This document shows positions 9,229-17,532 of a stretch of 64,000 nt of DNA, in pieces. The first letter of the stretch is position 1, and every line of letters starts with the position of its first letter. The stretch comes from Stenotrophomonas sp. SAU14A_NAIMI4_8 (lineage in GTDB: Bacteria; Pseudomonadota; Gammaproteobacteria; Xanthomonadales; Xanthomonadaceae): positions 546,820-610,819 of the forward strand of contig NZ_CP025999.1 in NCBI RefSeq assembly GCF_003086695.1, read 5' to 3'. The notes under the pieces were generated by a model. It had not been told where the DNA came from and ran no database searches. It saw only the letters and a list, made by a program, of their open reading frames with translations. A program made the translations under genes and the position numbers.

Positions 9229-11310
9229 ATGGCACAGCGGCAGTGGTGGGTGGTGGGCGTGGTGGTGGTGACCGCAGCGGCGTTGGCCGCCACCTGGTGG
9301 CCTGATCGGGCCACCGAGGTATCCGCACCCGCTGGGCCGCAACCCACGCCCCTGGCCTGGACGGCGCAGATCGAAACGCTGGCCGGCGATGGCCATCCCG
9401 GCAATCGTGATGGCGCGGCCGCGCAGGCGCGCTTCGCTGATCCCTACGCAGTGGTGCGCACGGCGCAGGGCGCGGTGTACTTCACCGACGCCGGCGACAA
9501 CAACCGTATCCGCCGCTGGTGGCCCGATGGCCGCGTGCAGACCGTGGCCGGGCAGGGCGAGGGGCGCGTGGACGGCCCGGCGCTGCAGGCCAGCTTCCAC
9601 ACGCCTTCGGGCATTGCCGCCGATGCGCAGGGCAACCTGTACGTGGCCGACACCGGCAACCACGCGATCCGGCGCATTTCTGCCGACGGGCAGGTGACCA
9701 CGCTGGCCGGCGGCGAGCAGGGGTATGCCGATGGACCCGCCGCACAGGCGCGCTTCGATGGGCCGATGGGCATCGCCGTGGATGCGCAGGGCCAGGTGTT
9801 CGTGGCCGATACCTGGAACGACCGCATCCGCGTGATCGGCACCGATGGCCAGGTGCGGACCCTGGCCGGTGGCGACCGCCCGGGGTTCACCGATGCGATC
9901 GGCGGCGAGGCGCGGTTCGATACCCCGGTGGCGCTGGCCTTCGATGCGCATGGCGCGCTGCTGGTGGCCGATCTGTTCAACAACGCAGTGCGCCGCGTGG
10001 GCGGCGACGGCACGGTCAGTACGGTGGTGAGCAGCGGCGGGGTGATGAACGCCCCGCTGTCGTTGGCCACGACCCACGATGGCGTGCTGTACGTAGGCGA
10101 CCTCGATGGGCGCGTGCTGCAGATCACCCCGCAGGGCCACCAGATCGCGCTGCTGGGTAACGACCGCCTGCCCCGCCTGGCGCGCCCCAGTGGTCTGGCC
10201 GTGGATGCAGATGGCAGCGTGCTGGTGGCCGACTCGACTGCCTACCGCCTGCATCGCCTGCGCCCGCTGCCGGTGGGCGAGCTTCCTGCACCGGCCCTGG
10301 TGGGTCCGGCCGCCGATGCCGGGTTGCCCGACACGGGCGGACGCTGGCCGTTGGCACCGCAGGACGGCTGGCACGAAGTGGTGGGCACGCTGGGCGAGGT
10401 ACGTGGCAACTTCAAGGGTGAGAGCCGCCATCACCTGCACGGCGGTTTCGATGTGCGCGGCGATGTGGGGCAGACCGTGCTGGCCATTGCCGAGGGCAAG
10501 ATCAGCAGCCCGATCGCCGCCTGGAGCCTGGGCGGGCAGGGCGAAGGCCTGGCGGTGGATCGCCTGAAGTACATCCACATGCGCGTGGGCCGCACGCCGC
10601 GCGGTGAACCCTTCGATGCACGCTGGCAGCCGTTGTACGCCGACGATGGAACGCTGGAGCGCATCCGCGTGCGTCGTGGCACGCGCATCCACGTGGGGGA
10701 TCGGCTGGGCAGCATCAACAGCCAGGCGCACGTGCACCTGGCGCTGGGCACCGGTGGTTTCGAGACCAATGCGGTGGCACTGGGCTTCCACAACTACGCC
10801 GACCACTTCGCCCCGCGCATCACCGACGTGGCCCTGCTGGACGACAACGACCAACCCATGGCGCCGGGCAGCGATGGCGTGGTGATGGTGGCGCGGCAGG
10901 GGCGTGGCGTGCAGATCGTGGTGGAGGCGTGGGACCAGGTGGACAACAACCTGCCACGCCGCCGGCTGGGGCCGTACCAGGTGGGTTACCAGATCCTGGA
11001 TGGCAACGGCCAGGCGTTGCAGGGCTACGAGCAGCCGCGCTGGAACATCGTGTTCAACCGCATGCCGCCGCAGAACCTGGCGGCGAAGGTGGCCTATGCG
11101 CCGGACAGCGGCATTACCGTGCACGGCAGCGCGGTTACCCGCTTCCGCTACCTGGTGACCAACACCGTGCGCGATGGCCTGATGGAAACCGGGCGCTGGC
11201 AGCCGGCGGCGCTGCCGCCGGGCGAGTACATCGTGCGTGCCAGTGCGCGTGATTACAGCGGCAACGAAGGCGTTGGCCGGCGCGAGGTCAGAGTGCGGCT
11301 GTTGCCGTAG
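9229..11310 (+). CDS. NHL-repeat propeller fused to an M23/LytM-like domain
   Basis: A 693-residue protein anchored by one N-terminal helix (residues 5-23). Residues 45-345 hold about six NHL repeats with a GIAxDAQGNLYVADTGNHxIRR pattern, forming a beta-propeller. Residues 385-530 look like an M23 (LytM) metallopeptidase: HLHGGFDVRGDVGQTVLAIAEGKI carries the HxxxD zinc pair and HVHLALG the HxH motif. The C-terminal 150 residues are beta-rich and of unknown fold. It could be a periplasmic peptidoglycan-binding or cleaving protein. The M23 assignment is from motif spacing only. Confidence 0.75.
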   Translation: MAQRQWWVVGVVVVTAAALAATWWPDRATEVSAPAGPQPTPLAWTAQIETLAGDGHPGNRDGAAAQARFADPYAVVRTAQGAVYFTDAGDNNRIRRWWPDGRVQTVAGQGEGRVDGPALQASFHTPSGIAADAQGNLYVADTGNHAIRRISADGQVTTLAGGEQGYADGPAAQARFDGPMGIAVDAQGQVFVADTWNDRIRVIGTDGQVRTLAGGDRPGFTDAIGGEARFDTPVALAFDAHGALLVADLFNNAVRRVGGDGTVSTVVSSGGVMNAPLSLATTHDGVLYVGDLDGRVLQITPQGHQIALLGNDRLPRLARPSGLAVDADGSVLVADSTAYRLHRLRPLPVGELPAPALVGPAADAGLPDTGGRWPLAPQDGWHEVVGTLGEVRGNFKGESRHHLHGGFDVRGDVGQTVLAIAEGKISSPIAAWSLGGQGEGLAVDRLKYIHMRVGRTPRGEPFDARWQPLYADDGTLERIRVRRGTRIHVGDRLGSINSQAHVHLALGTGGFETNAVALGFHNYADHFAPRITDVALLDDNDQPMAPGSDGVVMVARQGRGVQIVVEAWDQVDNNLPRRRLGPYQVGYQILDGNGQALQGYEQPRWNIVFNRMPPQNLAAKVAYAPDSGITVHGSAVTRFRYLVTNTVRDGLMETGRWQPAALPPGEYIVRASARDYSGNEGVGRREVRVRLLP

Positions 11311-11692
11311 CGGCCGGCGCGCCGCAGCGTTCGCGTTCGGCGTCCATGTCTTCCAGCGGGCGCACTTCGATGCTGCCGAAGCGTGCCCAGGGGAAGTCGC
11401 GGGCGATGGCCATGGCCTCGTCGCGGTTGCGCGCCACGATCAGGTTGAACCCGGCCAGCAGTTCGCGGGTTTCGGCGAAGGGGCCATCAAGCACGCGGCT
11501 GTGGCCGTCGCGCACGCGCAGGGTCTGTGCGGTGTCCACCGGCTGCAGTTTCTGTGCGGCCAGCAGGGTGCCTTCGGCCTGCAGCTGGTCGGCGTGGGCC
11601 AGGCAGTCGCGCATCAGCGCGTTGAACTCTTCGCTGGGCAGGGCCTGCAGCAGGGCGGGCTCAATGTAGATCAGGAGCAGGTACTGCTGCAT
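11288..11692 (-). CDS. YCII/DGPF-domain protein
   Basis: A 134-residue YCII-related (PF03795) protein. It starts MQQYLLLIYIEP, with a helical middle and the hallmark VLDGPFAETRELLAGFNLI at residues 68-86, then ARDFPWARFGSIEVRPL. DGPF proteins are the standard genomic partners of ECF42 sigma factors, and one lies 2.1 kb away. Their biochemical function is unknown. The 3' end overlaps the convergent NHL/LytM gene by 23 bp. No ECF42-like promoter is visible upstream of this copy. Confidence 0.88.
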   Translation of the reverse strand: MQQYLLLIYIEPALLQALPSEEFNALMRDCLAHADQLQAEGTLLAAQKLQPVDTAQTLRVRDGHSRVLDGPFAETRELLAGFNLIVARNRDEAMAIARDFPWARFGSIEVRPLEDMDAERERCGAPAATATAAL

Positions 11693-11844
11693 GGGGTGGT
11701 CCTGGCGTGGCGGGCGGGGTGACCATGATGGCGCAGGTCTGCGCGGAATCATGCTGCAGCGCGAGAAGCGCGCCTTCGGCGGGGAGCGGCGAACGGCGGA
11801 GCCCCTCCGTGGTGGGGCATTTTTTGGGGAGCGCTGGCTGGGCA

Positions 11845-11940
11845 GGTGGGGGTGGGGCCGCGGGACACGCCGTGAATCCATCCATGGAGGCTCGTAGGCG
11901 CCATCCATGGCGCCTGCGGTCCCGCGGCCCCACCCCCACC
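11845..11940 (-). repeat. Branched stem-loop element, copy A
   Basis: A 22-bp perfect stem (GGTGGGGGTGGGGCCGCGGG arm) enclosing a loop that, on the minus strand, carries GCGCCATGGATGGCGC and then GGATTCACGGCGT. The loop pattern matches copies at 12109, 20012 and 54179. It is inverted relative to copy B within the large palindrome. Confidence 0.85.
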
Positions 11941-12108
11941 GGCCTCGGACAGGTTCACGCGGCTGACCCACCACGGGAAATCACAAAGCAAAAGCGAGAA
12001 GCGGGTCGCTTCGCTCCAGGGCCGGCACCGCGCGCAGACCGCCTTTGCTTTTGCTTCTGCCTTTTTCTCTTGATCTACCGTGGTGGGTCAGTCGCGTGAA
12101 CCTGTCTG

Positions 12109-12212
12109 GGGCCGGGCGGGTGGGGTTGGCGGGGTATCCGCGCCATGGATGGCGCGGCTAAGCCTCCACGGACGGATTCACGGCGTCCCCGCCAGCCCCA
12201 CCCGCCCGGCCC
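12109..12212 (+). repeat. Branched stem-loop element, copy B
   Basis: A 26-bp stem with one G-U pair around a loop with two sub-hairpins: CGCGCCATGGATGGCGCG and GGACGGATTCACGGCGTCC. The sub-hairpin sequences and the AAGCCT linker recur in copies C and D even though the long stem sequence differs, which suggests a conserved structure. Confidence 0.85.
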
Positions 12213-12326
12213 TCTCGCAGAAAGCCCAGCTTTCCGCGACCAAGCACCCCACCACGGAGGGGCTCCGCCGTTCGCCGACCCCCGCCGAAGGCGCGCGCTC
12301 CGCGGGAAAAATAATTTCCAGGAACC

Positions 12327-12353
12327 TGTCGATCCCCGTCCTCCTCGTTCGTT
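12327..12353 (+). promoter_or_regulatory. Candidate ECF42 target promoter
   Basis: TGTCGA at 12327-12332 followed after 17 bases by CGTT at 12350, and 44 bases from there to the ATG of the YCII gene. ECF42 promoters are reported to have TGTCGA in the -35 region and CGA/TC-type bases at -10. The match to -35 is exact, to -10 partial. Confidence 0.45.
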
Positions 12354-12396
12354 GTAAGAGTGAAGGGCGCGCCACTGCCGCCCACGGGAGACCGAC

Positions 12397-12810
12397 ATGA
12401 AAGTGATGGTGATCGTCAAAGCCAGCGCCGATTCCGAAGCCGGGCGCATGCCCAGCGCAGCGGAACTGACCGCCATGGGCGCCTACAACGAACAACTGGT
12501 CGCCGCCGGCATCATGCTCGCTGGCGAAGGCCTGCACGCCACCGCCCGCGGCCATCGCATTCAGTTCGGTGAGGGCGCACCGGCCGTGCAGTCCGGCCCG
12601 TTCGGCCCGGCCGAGCACCAGATCGCCGGCTTCTGGCTGTGGGAAGTGCGGTCGCTGGACGAAGCCATCGAGTGGGCGCGGCGCGCACCGTTCAAGCCCG
12701 GTGATGCCCTGGAACTGCGCCCGCTGATCACCGCCGAGGACTTCGGCGAGGCTTTCACCCCCGAATTACAGCAACAGGAACAGCGTCTGCGGAACCAGAT
12801 CGACGCTTGA
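12397..12810 (+). CDS. YCII-domain protein, first gene of the ECF42 locus
   Basis: A 137-residue YCII-related protein: MKVMVIVKA start, MGAYNEQLVAAGIMLAGEGL, VQSGPFGPAEHQIAGFWLWEV in the DGPF position, and a basic/amphipathic tail ending LQQQEQRLRNQIDA. The DGPF motif has become SGPF. It is followed by two VOC proteins and an ECF42 sigma factor on the same strand with gaps of 69, 33 and 44 bp, so one transcript is likely. Function of the family is not established. Confidence 0.88.
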   Translation: MKVMVIVKASADSEAGRMPSAAELTAMGAYNEQLVAAGIMLAGEGLHATARGHRIQFGEGAPAVQSGPFGPAEHQIAGFWLWEVRSLDEAIEWARRAPFKPGDALELRPLITAEDFGEAFTPELQQQEQRLRNQIDA

Positions 12811-12879
12811 GCCCGCCGTAGTGCCATCGCCGGGTACGCCCCGGCACCCACGCCCCCGCCTTCCCAATGGAGCAATGCC

Positions 12880-13299
12880 ATGAAACTGATTCCCTTCCTT
12901 GGCTTCAGCGGCCAGACCCACGATGCCATGGCGTTCTACGCCAAGGCGCTGGGCGGCCAGGTCACGTCGGAAATGAAGTACCGCGACATGCCGCCGTCCG
13001 ATGAGCCCGGTTGCAGCGAAATGCCGCCGGAAACGCTGGACCACGTAGCGCACAGCCAGCTGGAGATCGGTGCGGCGATCCTGATGGCCGCCGATGGTCC
13101 CGGCGGCGAGGGTGGCAGCGCCACCACCATCAACGTGGACGTGGACAGCATCGAGGAGGCCGAACGCGTGTTCGCCGCGCTGGCCGAAGGTGGCCAGGTG
13201 CAGATGCCGATTGCCGAAACCTTCTGGGCGCACCGCTGGGGCATGTTGATCGACCGCTTCGGCAAGCCGTGGATGGTCAACTGCATGAAGCAGCCGTAA
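12880..13299 (+). CDS. VOC-superfamily protein, PhnB-like
   Basis: A 139-residue glyoxalase/bleomycin-resistance-fold (VOC) protein. The opening MKLIPFLGFSGQTHDAMAFYAKALGG is typical of the PhnB/YjdN group, followed by ILMAADGPGG and a C-terminal ETFWAHRWGMLIDRFGKPWMVN. The fold binds a metal or small molecule in a paired beta-alpha module; no catalytic role can be fixed. PhnB-like proteins often accompany YCII genes and ECF sigma factors, as here. AATGG-AGCAATGCC precedes the ATG. Confidence 0.9.
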   Translation: MKLIPFLGFSGQTHDAMAFYAKALGGQVTSEMKYRDMPPSDEPGCSEMPPETLDHVAHSQLEIGAAILMAADGPGGEGGSATTINVDVDSIEEAERVFAALAEGGQVQMPIAETFWAHRWGMLIDRFGKPWMVNCMKQP

Positions 13300-13332
13300 C
13301 CGGCCCTCTCTTCAACCCAAGGAAAGCAGACC

Positions 13333-13743
13333 ATGAGTGCAGCGCAACCGCAGATGATCTTCGTCAACCTGCCCGTGCAGGATCTGGAGGCGTCCAAGGC
13401 GTTCTTCAGCGCCCTGGGCTACCAGTTCAATCCCGCGTTCACCGACGAGAACGCGGCCTGCATGGTCATCAGCGAGAGCATCTTCGTGATGCTGCTGGTG
13501 AAGCCGTTCTTCCAGCAGTTCACCACCAAGGCCATTGCCGATGCACAGGCCAGCACCGAGGTGATCACCTGCCTGTCGGCGGACAGCCGCAAGGCGGTGG
13601 ATACGCTGGTGGACAAGGCGCTGGCGGCCGGTGCCCGCGAACCGCAGCCGGCGCGCGATTACGGCTTCATGTACCAGCGTGGCTTCCAGGACCTGGATGG
13701 CCATCTGTGGGAGATCGCGCACATGGACGGTGAACCGGGGTGA
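13333..13743 (+). CDS. VOC-superfamily protein, glyoxalase-like
   Basis: A 136-residue VOC protein: MIFVNLPVQDLEASKAFFSALGY at the N-terminus, ACMVISESIFVMLL, and GFMYQRGFQDLDGHLWEIAHMD at the C-terminus, where the final E is a typical metal-ligand position. AAGGAAAG lies 8 bases before the ATG. It is the third gene of the sigma-factor operon. A stress-related or metabolite-modifying role is inferred from context only. Confidence 0.9.
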   Translation: MSAAQPQMIFVNLPVQDLEASKAFFSALGYQFNPAFTDENAACMVISESIFVMLLVKPFFQQFTTKAIADAQASTEVITCLSADSRKAVDTLVDKALAAGAREPQPARDYGFMYQRGFQDLDGHLWEIAHMDGEPG

Positions 13744-13787
13744 GCGGCACGCTTGTGGGGCCCGGCCGTTGATGCTGTGATCGGCAC

Positions 13788-15050
13788 ATGGCCGAGCCCA
13801 CCCTGACCCAGCGCATGGATACCCTGTGGCGAATGGAATCGCCCGTGCTGATCGCGCGCCTGGCACGGCTGCTGGGCGGTGACGTGGGCCGTGCCGAAGA
13901 GCTGGCCCAGGACACCTGGCTGGCCGCGCTGGAGCGCTGGCCGGCGCAGGGCATGCCGGACAACCCGGGGGCCTGGTTGATGACCACCGCACGCAACCGT
14001 GCCATCGATGTGCTGCGCCAGCACCAGCGCGTGGCCCAGCAGCACGCGCAGTGGGGCGAGCTGCTGCACCCGGCCGCGCTGCCCGCGCCCGATGACAACC
14101 AGATGCTGGAAGACGACCTGGGCGACGATCTGCTGCGGTTGATGTTCGTGGCCTGCCACCCGCTGCTGCCGGCCGATGCCCGGGTGGCGCTGACCCTGCG
14201 CCTGCTGGGTGGCCTGACCACGGTGGAGATCGCCCGCGCGTTCCTGCAGCCGGAGCCCACCATCGCCCAGCGCATCGTGCGCGCCAAGCGCACGCTGGCG
14301 CAGAAGCAGGTGCCGTATGAGGTACCGCGCGCCGACGCGCTGCCGGAGCGGCTTGGCTCGGTACTGGAAGCGATCTACCTGATCTTCAACGAAGGCTACG
14401 CGGCCAGCGCCGGTGATGACTGGATGCGCCCGGCGCTGTGCGAGGAAGCCCTGCGACTGGCGCGCATCCTGGCCCATCGCATGCCAGCACCGCCGGTGCT
14501 GGGCCTGTTGGCGCTGATGGAACTGCAGGCCTCGCGCGCGGCAGCGCGGGTGGACGCGCAGGGCATGCCGGTGCTGTTGGACCAGCAGAACCGCGCGCGC
14601 TGGGACTGGCTGCAGATCGCGCGTGGGCAGCAGGCGCTGGCGCAGGCCTTGGCCGCCGGTGGCCAGCACGATGTCTACGTGCTGCAGGCGCAGATTGCCG
14701 CCTGCCATGCCGCCGCGCGGCAGGCGGTGGATACCGACTGGGCACGCATCGCGGCGCTGTACGCACAGCTGTTGCAGGTGCTGCCTTCGCCGGTGGTGGC
14801 ACTGAACCGCGTGGTGGCGGTATCGCGCAGCGACGGCGCGTTCGCCGCATGGGCGCTGCTGCAGCCGCTGCTGGACGATGCACGGCTGCAGGGCTATGCA
14901 CCGTTGCAGGTGGTGCGCGGCGAGCTGTTGCTGCAGTTGGGGCGGGAGGCGGATGCGCGGGAGGCGTTTGCCATGGCGGCGGCACAGAGCCCCAATGCCG
15001 CCGAGCGCGCCGTGTTGCGGGAGAGGGCCGGCCACGCCCCGGAAAACTGA
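13788..15050 (+). CDS. ECF42-type RNA polymerase sigma factor with C-terminal extension
   Basis: A 420-residue extracytoplasmic-function sigma factor. Region 2 is at residues 10-80 (EELAQDTWLAALERW, NPGAWLMTTARNRAIDVLR) and region 4 at about 115-175 (LRLLGGLTTVEIARAFLQPEPTIAQRIVRAKRTL). The extra 240 residues (LIFNEGYAAS, LLDQQNRARWDW, helical repeats) are the TPR-like extension that defines ECF42, which needs no anti-sigma factor in the cases studied. YCII/DGPF genes beside it are the known signature of this group. Likely targets are the YCII and VOC genes upstream. Confidence 0.92.
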   Translation: MAEPTLTQRMDTLWRMESPVLIARLARLLGGDVGRAEELAQDTWLAALERWPAQGMPDNPGAWLMTTARNRAIDVLRQHQRVAQQHAQWGELLHPAALPAPDDNQMLEDDLGDDLLRLMFVACHPLLPADARVALTLRLLGGLTTVEIARAFLQPEPTIAQRIVRAKRTLAQKQVPYEVPRADALPERLGSVLEAIYLIFNEGYAASAGDDWMRPALCEEALRLARILAHRMPAPPVLGLLALMELQASRAAARVDAQGMPVLLDQQNRARWDWLQIARGQQALAQALAAGGQHDVYVLQAQIAACHAAARQAVDTDWARIAALYAQLLQVLPSPVVALNRVVAVSRSDGAFAAWALLQPLLDDARLQGYAPLQVVRGELLLQLGREADAREAFAMAAAQSPNAAERAVLRERAGHAPEN

Positions 15051-15155
15051 AGCCGACCAAGGCAGCACTTGTGGGCGGACGCCTGAGCGGCTATGTTTCG
15101 CGCCCAGCGAACGTGAATGCGTTCGCATTCCGTGTGTAGACCCAGGAGCGGTTGG

Positions 15156-16352
15156 ATGTTTTCAAGGACGAAGAGCGCGCCGCGCGCTTTTGCGCGCCTG
15201 CTTGCCTATGCGTTGTGCCTGGCCGTCTGGCCGCTGGCAACCCAGGCCGCAGAGAAATCACAGCAGGCCTACTGGGCCGGTTTCGCCTATACCGCCGATG
15301 CCGCCGCCGTAAAGGCGACCACGCCGCACGCGCAGGCAGTGCTGGAATCGCGCGGCCTGCTGCCGTTGAACCAGACCCTGTGGCAGGCACTGCAACGCCG
15401 CAAGCCGGCGCAGCTGGAGCTGATCGACCAGCCGGTGGCCATGCTGGACGGCACCACCAGCGCTACCGTGCTGGCTGCCGCACTGGACCGCGAACTGGTG
15501 TCGGTCGAGCCGATCGGCAACCAGTACAAAGTGCTTGTGGAAGTGGCCCTGCAGGCGTTGTTCTTCGACTTCCGCGAGCGCCAGGTGATTGCGTCCTATC
15601 CGCTTACCCTGCAGCGCATTGACGTGCAGGATTACCGCCCGGACCGCGACGATATCGACGCGATCGTGGCCGACCTGCTGTACGGCAGCGCCGATACCAG
15701 CCTGTCGCAGGTGCTGGCCCAGGCCCTGGCCCAGGCAAAGTTGCCGGAAGCGGCCACGCGCCGCCTGCAGGTGGGCGCGGTCACCCTGTCCGATGCCACG
15801 CTGGCCAAGCTGCCGGACCCGAAGTGGGCCGACACGCTGCGGGCAACCCTGGCCCACGAGCTGTCCAAGACGCTGTCGTCCAACACCGGCGTCGGCCTGC
15901 TGCCGCCGGCCTCGGGTCAGGCGATCGGCGGTGCCATGGCCGCGCGCTTTGCCGACGGCAAGGTCTACCAGCTGAAGATTCCCGAGGCCGATTACCTGAT
16001 CAGCGTGCAGGTGGATGCGCTGAAGAACGGCGTGATCGAAGAAACCCCGGCGATGAAGACGATGCTGTTCGGCGCGTTCTTCACCGCGAAGGTGACCGAG
16101 CCGTTCTCGGGCAAGGTCTATTTCGAACAGCCGCTGCGCAAGGGCGCCACCAAGGTGGTGCCGGTCACGCAATGGCAGGTTGACCAGTGGTCGGCCAGCT
16201 ACGAAACCCTGCTGGCGGGCTTTGATGCCTTCGCCGGCGCCGCCGCCAAGCGTGCCGATTCGCGCACCTGGCTGGACGAACAGAAGCCGGGCGGCCGCCC
16301 GTTGCAGCAGCAGACCCAAGCCCTCCAGGAGTTGATCAAGTCATGTCGTTGA
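15156..16352 (+). CDS. Exported protein of unknown function, CsgG-like region (cluster gene 1)
   Basis: A 398-residue protein with a signal peptide (residues 1-28, cleavage near ATQA|AE). The start was set at the ATG after CAGGAG, 13 residues inside a longer open frame. The middle has an alternating alpha/beta pattern with LRATLAHELSKTLSSNTGVGLLPPASGQAIG, then ADYLISVQVDALKNGVIEE, resembling the way CsgG/PelC-like proteins arrange strands after a TGV...LPP loop. That likeness is by eye only. It overlaps the next gene by 10 bp, and the four genes to 19897 share strand and close spacing. Confidence 0.7.
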   Translation: MFSRTKSAPRAFARLLAYALCLAVWPLATQAAEKSQQAYWAGFAYTADAAAVKATTPHAQAVLESRGLLPLNQTLWQALQRRKPAQLELIDQPVAMLDGTTSATVLAAALDRELVSVEPIGNQYKVLVEVALQALFFDFRERQVIASYPLTLQRIDVQDYRPDRDDIDAIVADLLYGSADTSLSQVLAQALAQAKLPEAATRRLQVGAVTLSDATLAKLPDPKWADTLRATLAHELSKTLSSNTGVGLLPPASGQAIGGAMAARFADGKVYQLKIPEADYLISVQVDALKNGVIEETPAMKTMLFGAFFTAKVTEPFSGKVYFEQPLRKGATKVVPVTQWQVDQWSASYETLLAGFDAFAGAAAKRADSRTWLDEQKPGGRPLQQQTQALQELIKSCR

Positions 16353-17443
16353 TGCGTACCATCCTGCTCGTCCTCATCGCCCTGGCGGTGGCTTCACCGG
16401 TGGCGGCGCAGTCCGCCAGCTCCCGCGGCACCGGATCGGCCAGCTACAGCCTGCGCCTGAGCGCCGGCACCCGTGCCGAAGCCCTGGAAAAGGCCAAGGT
16501 GAATGCACTGGAGGCGTACATCGCCGAAACCGGTGCAGCCAAGCTGCGCCTGTTCGAAGCGCGCCGCGCCGAGTTCATCGGTGAAATCGACCGCTACGTG
16601 CTCAGCGCCGTACAGCTGTCGGACAACGAAGACAAGAAGGCCAAGACCTACAGCGTGACCGTGCGTGCGGAAATCAACACCACGCTGCTGCAGACCAAGC
16701 TGGATGCCGGCTCGGCCGTGGCCGGCGCCACCGCGGCACAGCGTTCGCTGCTGACCTTCCTGTTCATGGCGCGCTCGCAGGACACCGTGCAGTCGTTCCA
16801 GGACAAGGAATACCGCCGCGCCGACGTGAGCACCAGCTACAGCGAGAACACCCGCGAAGGTGATTCGTTCCGTGGCAACTCGGTCAGCACCAACGGCAGC
16901 ATCAACCAGAACGGCTCGATGTCGGTCACCACCGGCGGCAGCACCACCGCGCGCAGCGACAACATCAGCTGGAAGGTGGCCAATGCGGCGGAAGTGAACA
17001 CCGCCATGACCGGTGCCTTCAGTGCCGCCGGCTATGAAGTGGTGGAAGCGGAGTACGTGGAAGGTGAGTCGCGCGGCCTGCTGAACATCGAACGCATCCG
17101 CAAGGATTTCAGCACTGGCAACGATCTGGCCCCGGCCACCCTGCGCGATACCGCCAACGGCATCCGCGCGGCCAACATTCCGTACATCGCGGTGGGCACG
17201 CTGGACGTGGGCATGCGCGATCGTGATCCGGCCAGCGGCAACACCCGCGTGTTTGTCACCGTGACCGGCAAGGTGCTGGACGTGACCGGTCGCTTCCCGC
17301 GCACCGTGTCGTCGGTCGGCCCGGTGCAGTACTCCGGTACCGGCCCGAACGAGACCGTGGCCCGTACCAACGCGCTGCAGCTGGCCGCTGAAAAGGCCGC
17401 GCAGCAGATGATCAACGAACTGAACGTCAAGGCCGTTCGCTGA
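16343..17443 (+). CDS. Exported protein with FlgT/LPP20-like N-terminal domain (cluster gene 2)
   Basis: A 366-residue secreted protein: signal peptide with cleavage near VAAQ|SA. Residues 30-125 (SLRLSAGTRAEALEKAKVNALEAYI..., then AEFIGEIDRYVLSAVQL and KTYSVTVRAEINTTLL) follow the pattern of FlgT N-terminal/LPP20-type domains. Residues 165-205 form a Ser/Thr/Asn/Gly-rich linker. A second alpha/beta domain ends with VARTNALQLAAEKAAQQMINEL. Either ATG 16343 or ATG 16352 could be the start; the second touches the upstream TGA. Confidence 0.7.
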   Translation: MSLMRTILLVLIALAVASPVAAQSASSRGTGSASYSLRLSAGTRAEALEKAKVNALEAYIAETGAAKLRLFEARRAEFIGEIDRYVLSAVQLSDNEDKKAKTYSVTVRAEINTTLLQTKLDAGSAVAGATAAQRSLLTFLFMARSQDTVQSFQDKEYRRADVSTSYSENTREGDSFRGNSVSTNGSINQNGSMSVTTGGSTTARSDNISWKVANAAEVNTAMTGAFSAAGYEVVEAEYVEGESRGLLNIERIRKDFSTGNDLAPATLRDTANGIRAANIPYIAVGTLDVGMRDRDPASGNTRVFVTVTGKVLDVTGRFPRTVSSVGPVQYSGTGPNETVARTNALQLAAEKAAQQMINELNVKAVR

Positions 17444-17532
17444 TCCGCCGCGTTCCAACGCCGGGCACGGCCCGGCGCTACCCCGTTGCCTGTGTGCCGC
17501 ACCGCGGCCGTCTCTGTCATAAAGGAAATTCC

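Larger units (their letters stand above)
11768..12296. repeat. Large nested inverted repeat (about 530 bp) with three inner stem-loops
   Basis: The outer arms 11773-11817 and 12247-12291 match in 43 of 45 positions, and a few further bases pair outside. Inside, in order, lie three more hairpins: 11845-11866 with 11919-11940 (22 of 22), 11948-11976 with 12078-12106 (28 of 29, the exception a G-U pair), and 12109-12134 with 12187-12212 (25 of 26, the exception G-U). The whole could fold as a four-way branched RNA or a cruciform. The stretch 11693-12396 has no credible gene; it separates the two YCII genes. Confidence 0.9.

Noticed and set aside
12327..12332. TGTCGA at the start of stem-loop copies C and D as further ECF42 promoters
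   Set aside because: In both copies it is followed by the GC stem, not by a -10-like motif, and no gene begins at promoter distance.
11707..12400. Several open frames of 70-150 codons inside the large palindrome
   Set aside because: They arise from the GC-rich inverted repeats, mirror each other on the two strands, and have no domain or ribosome site.
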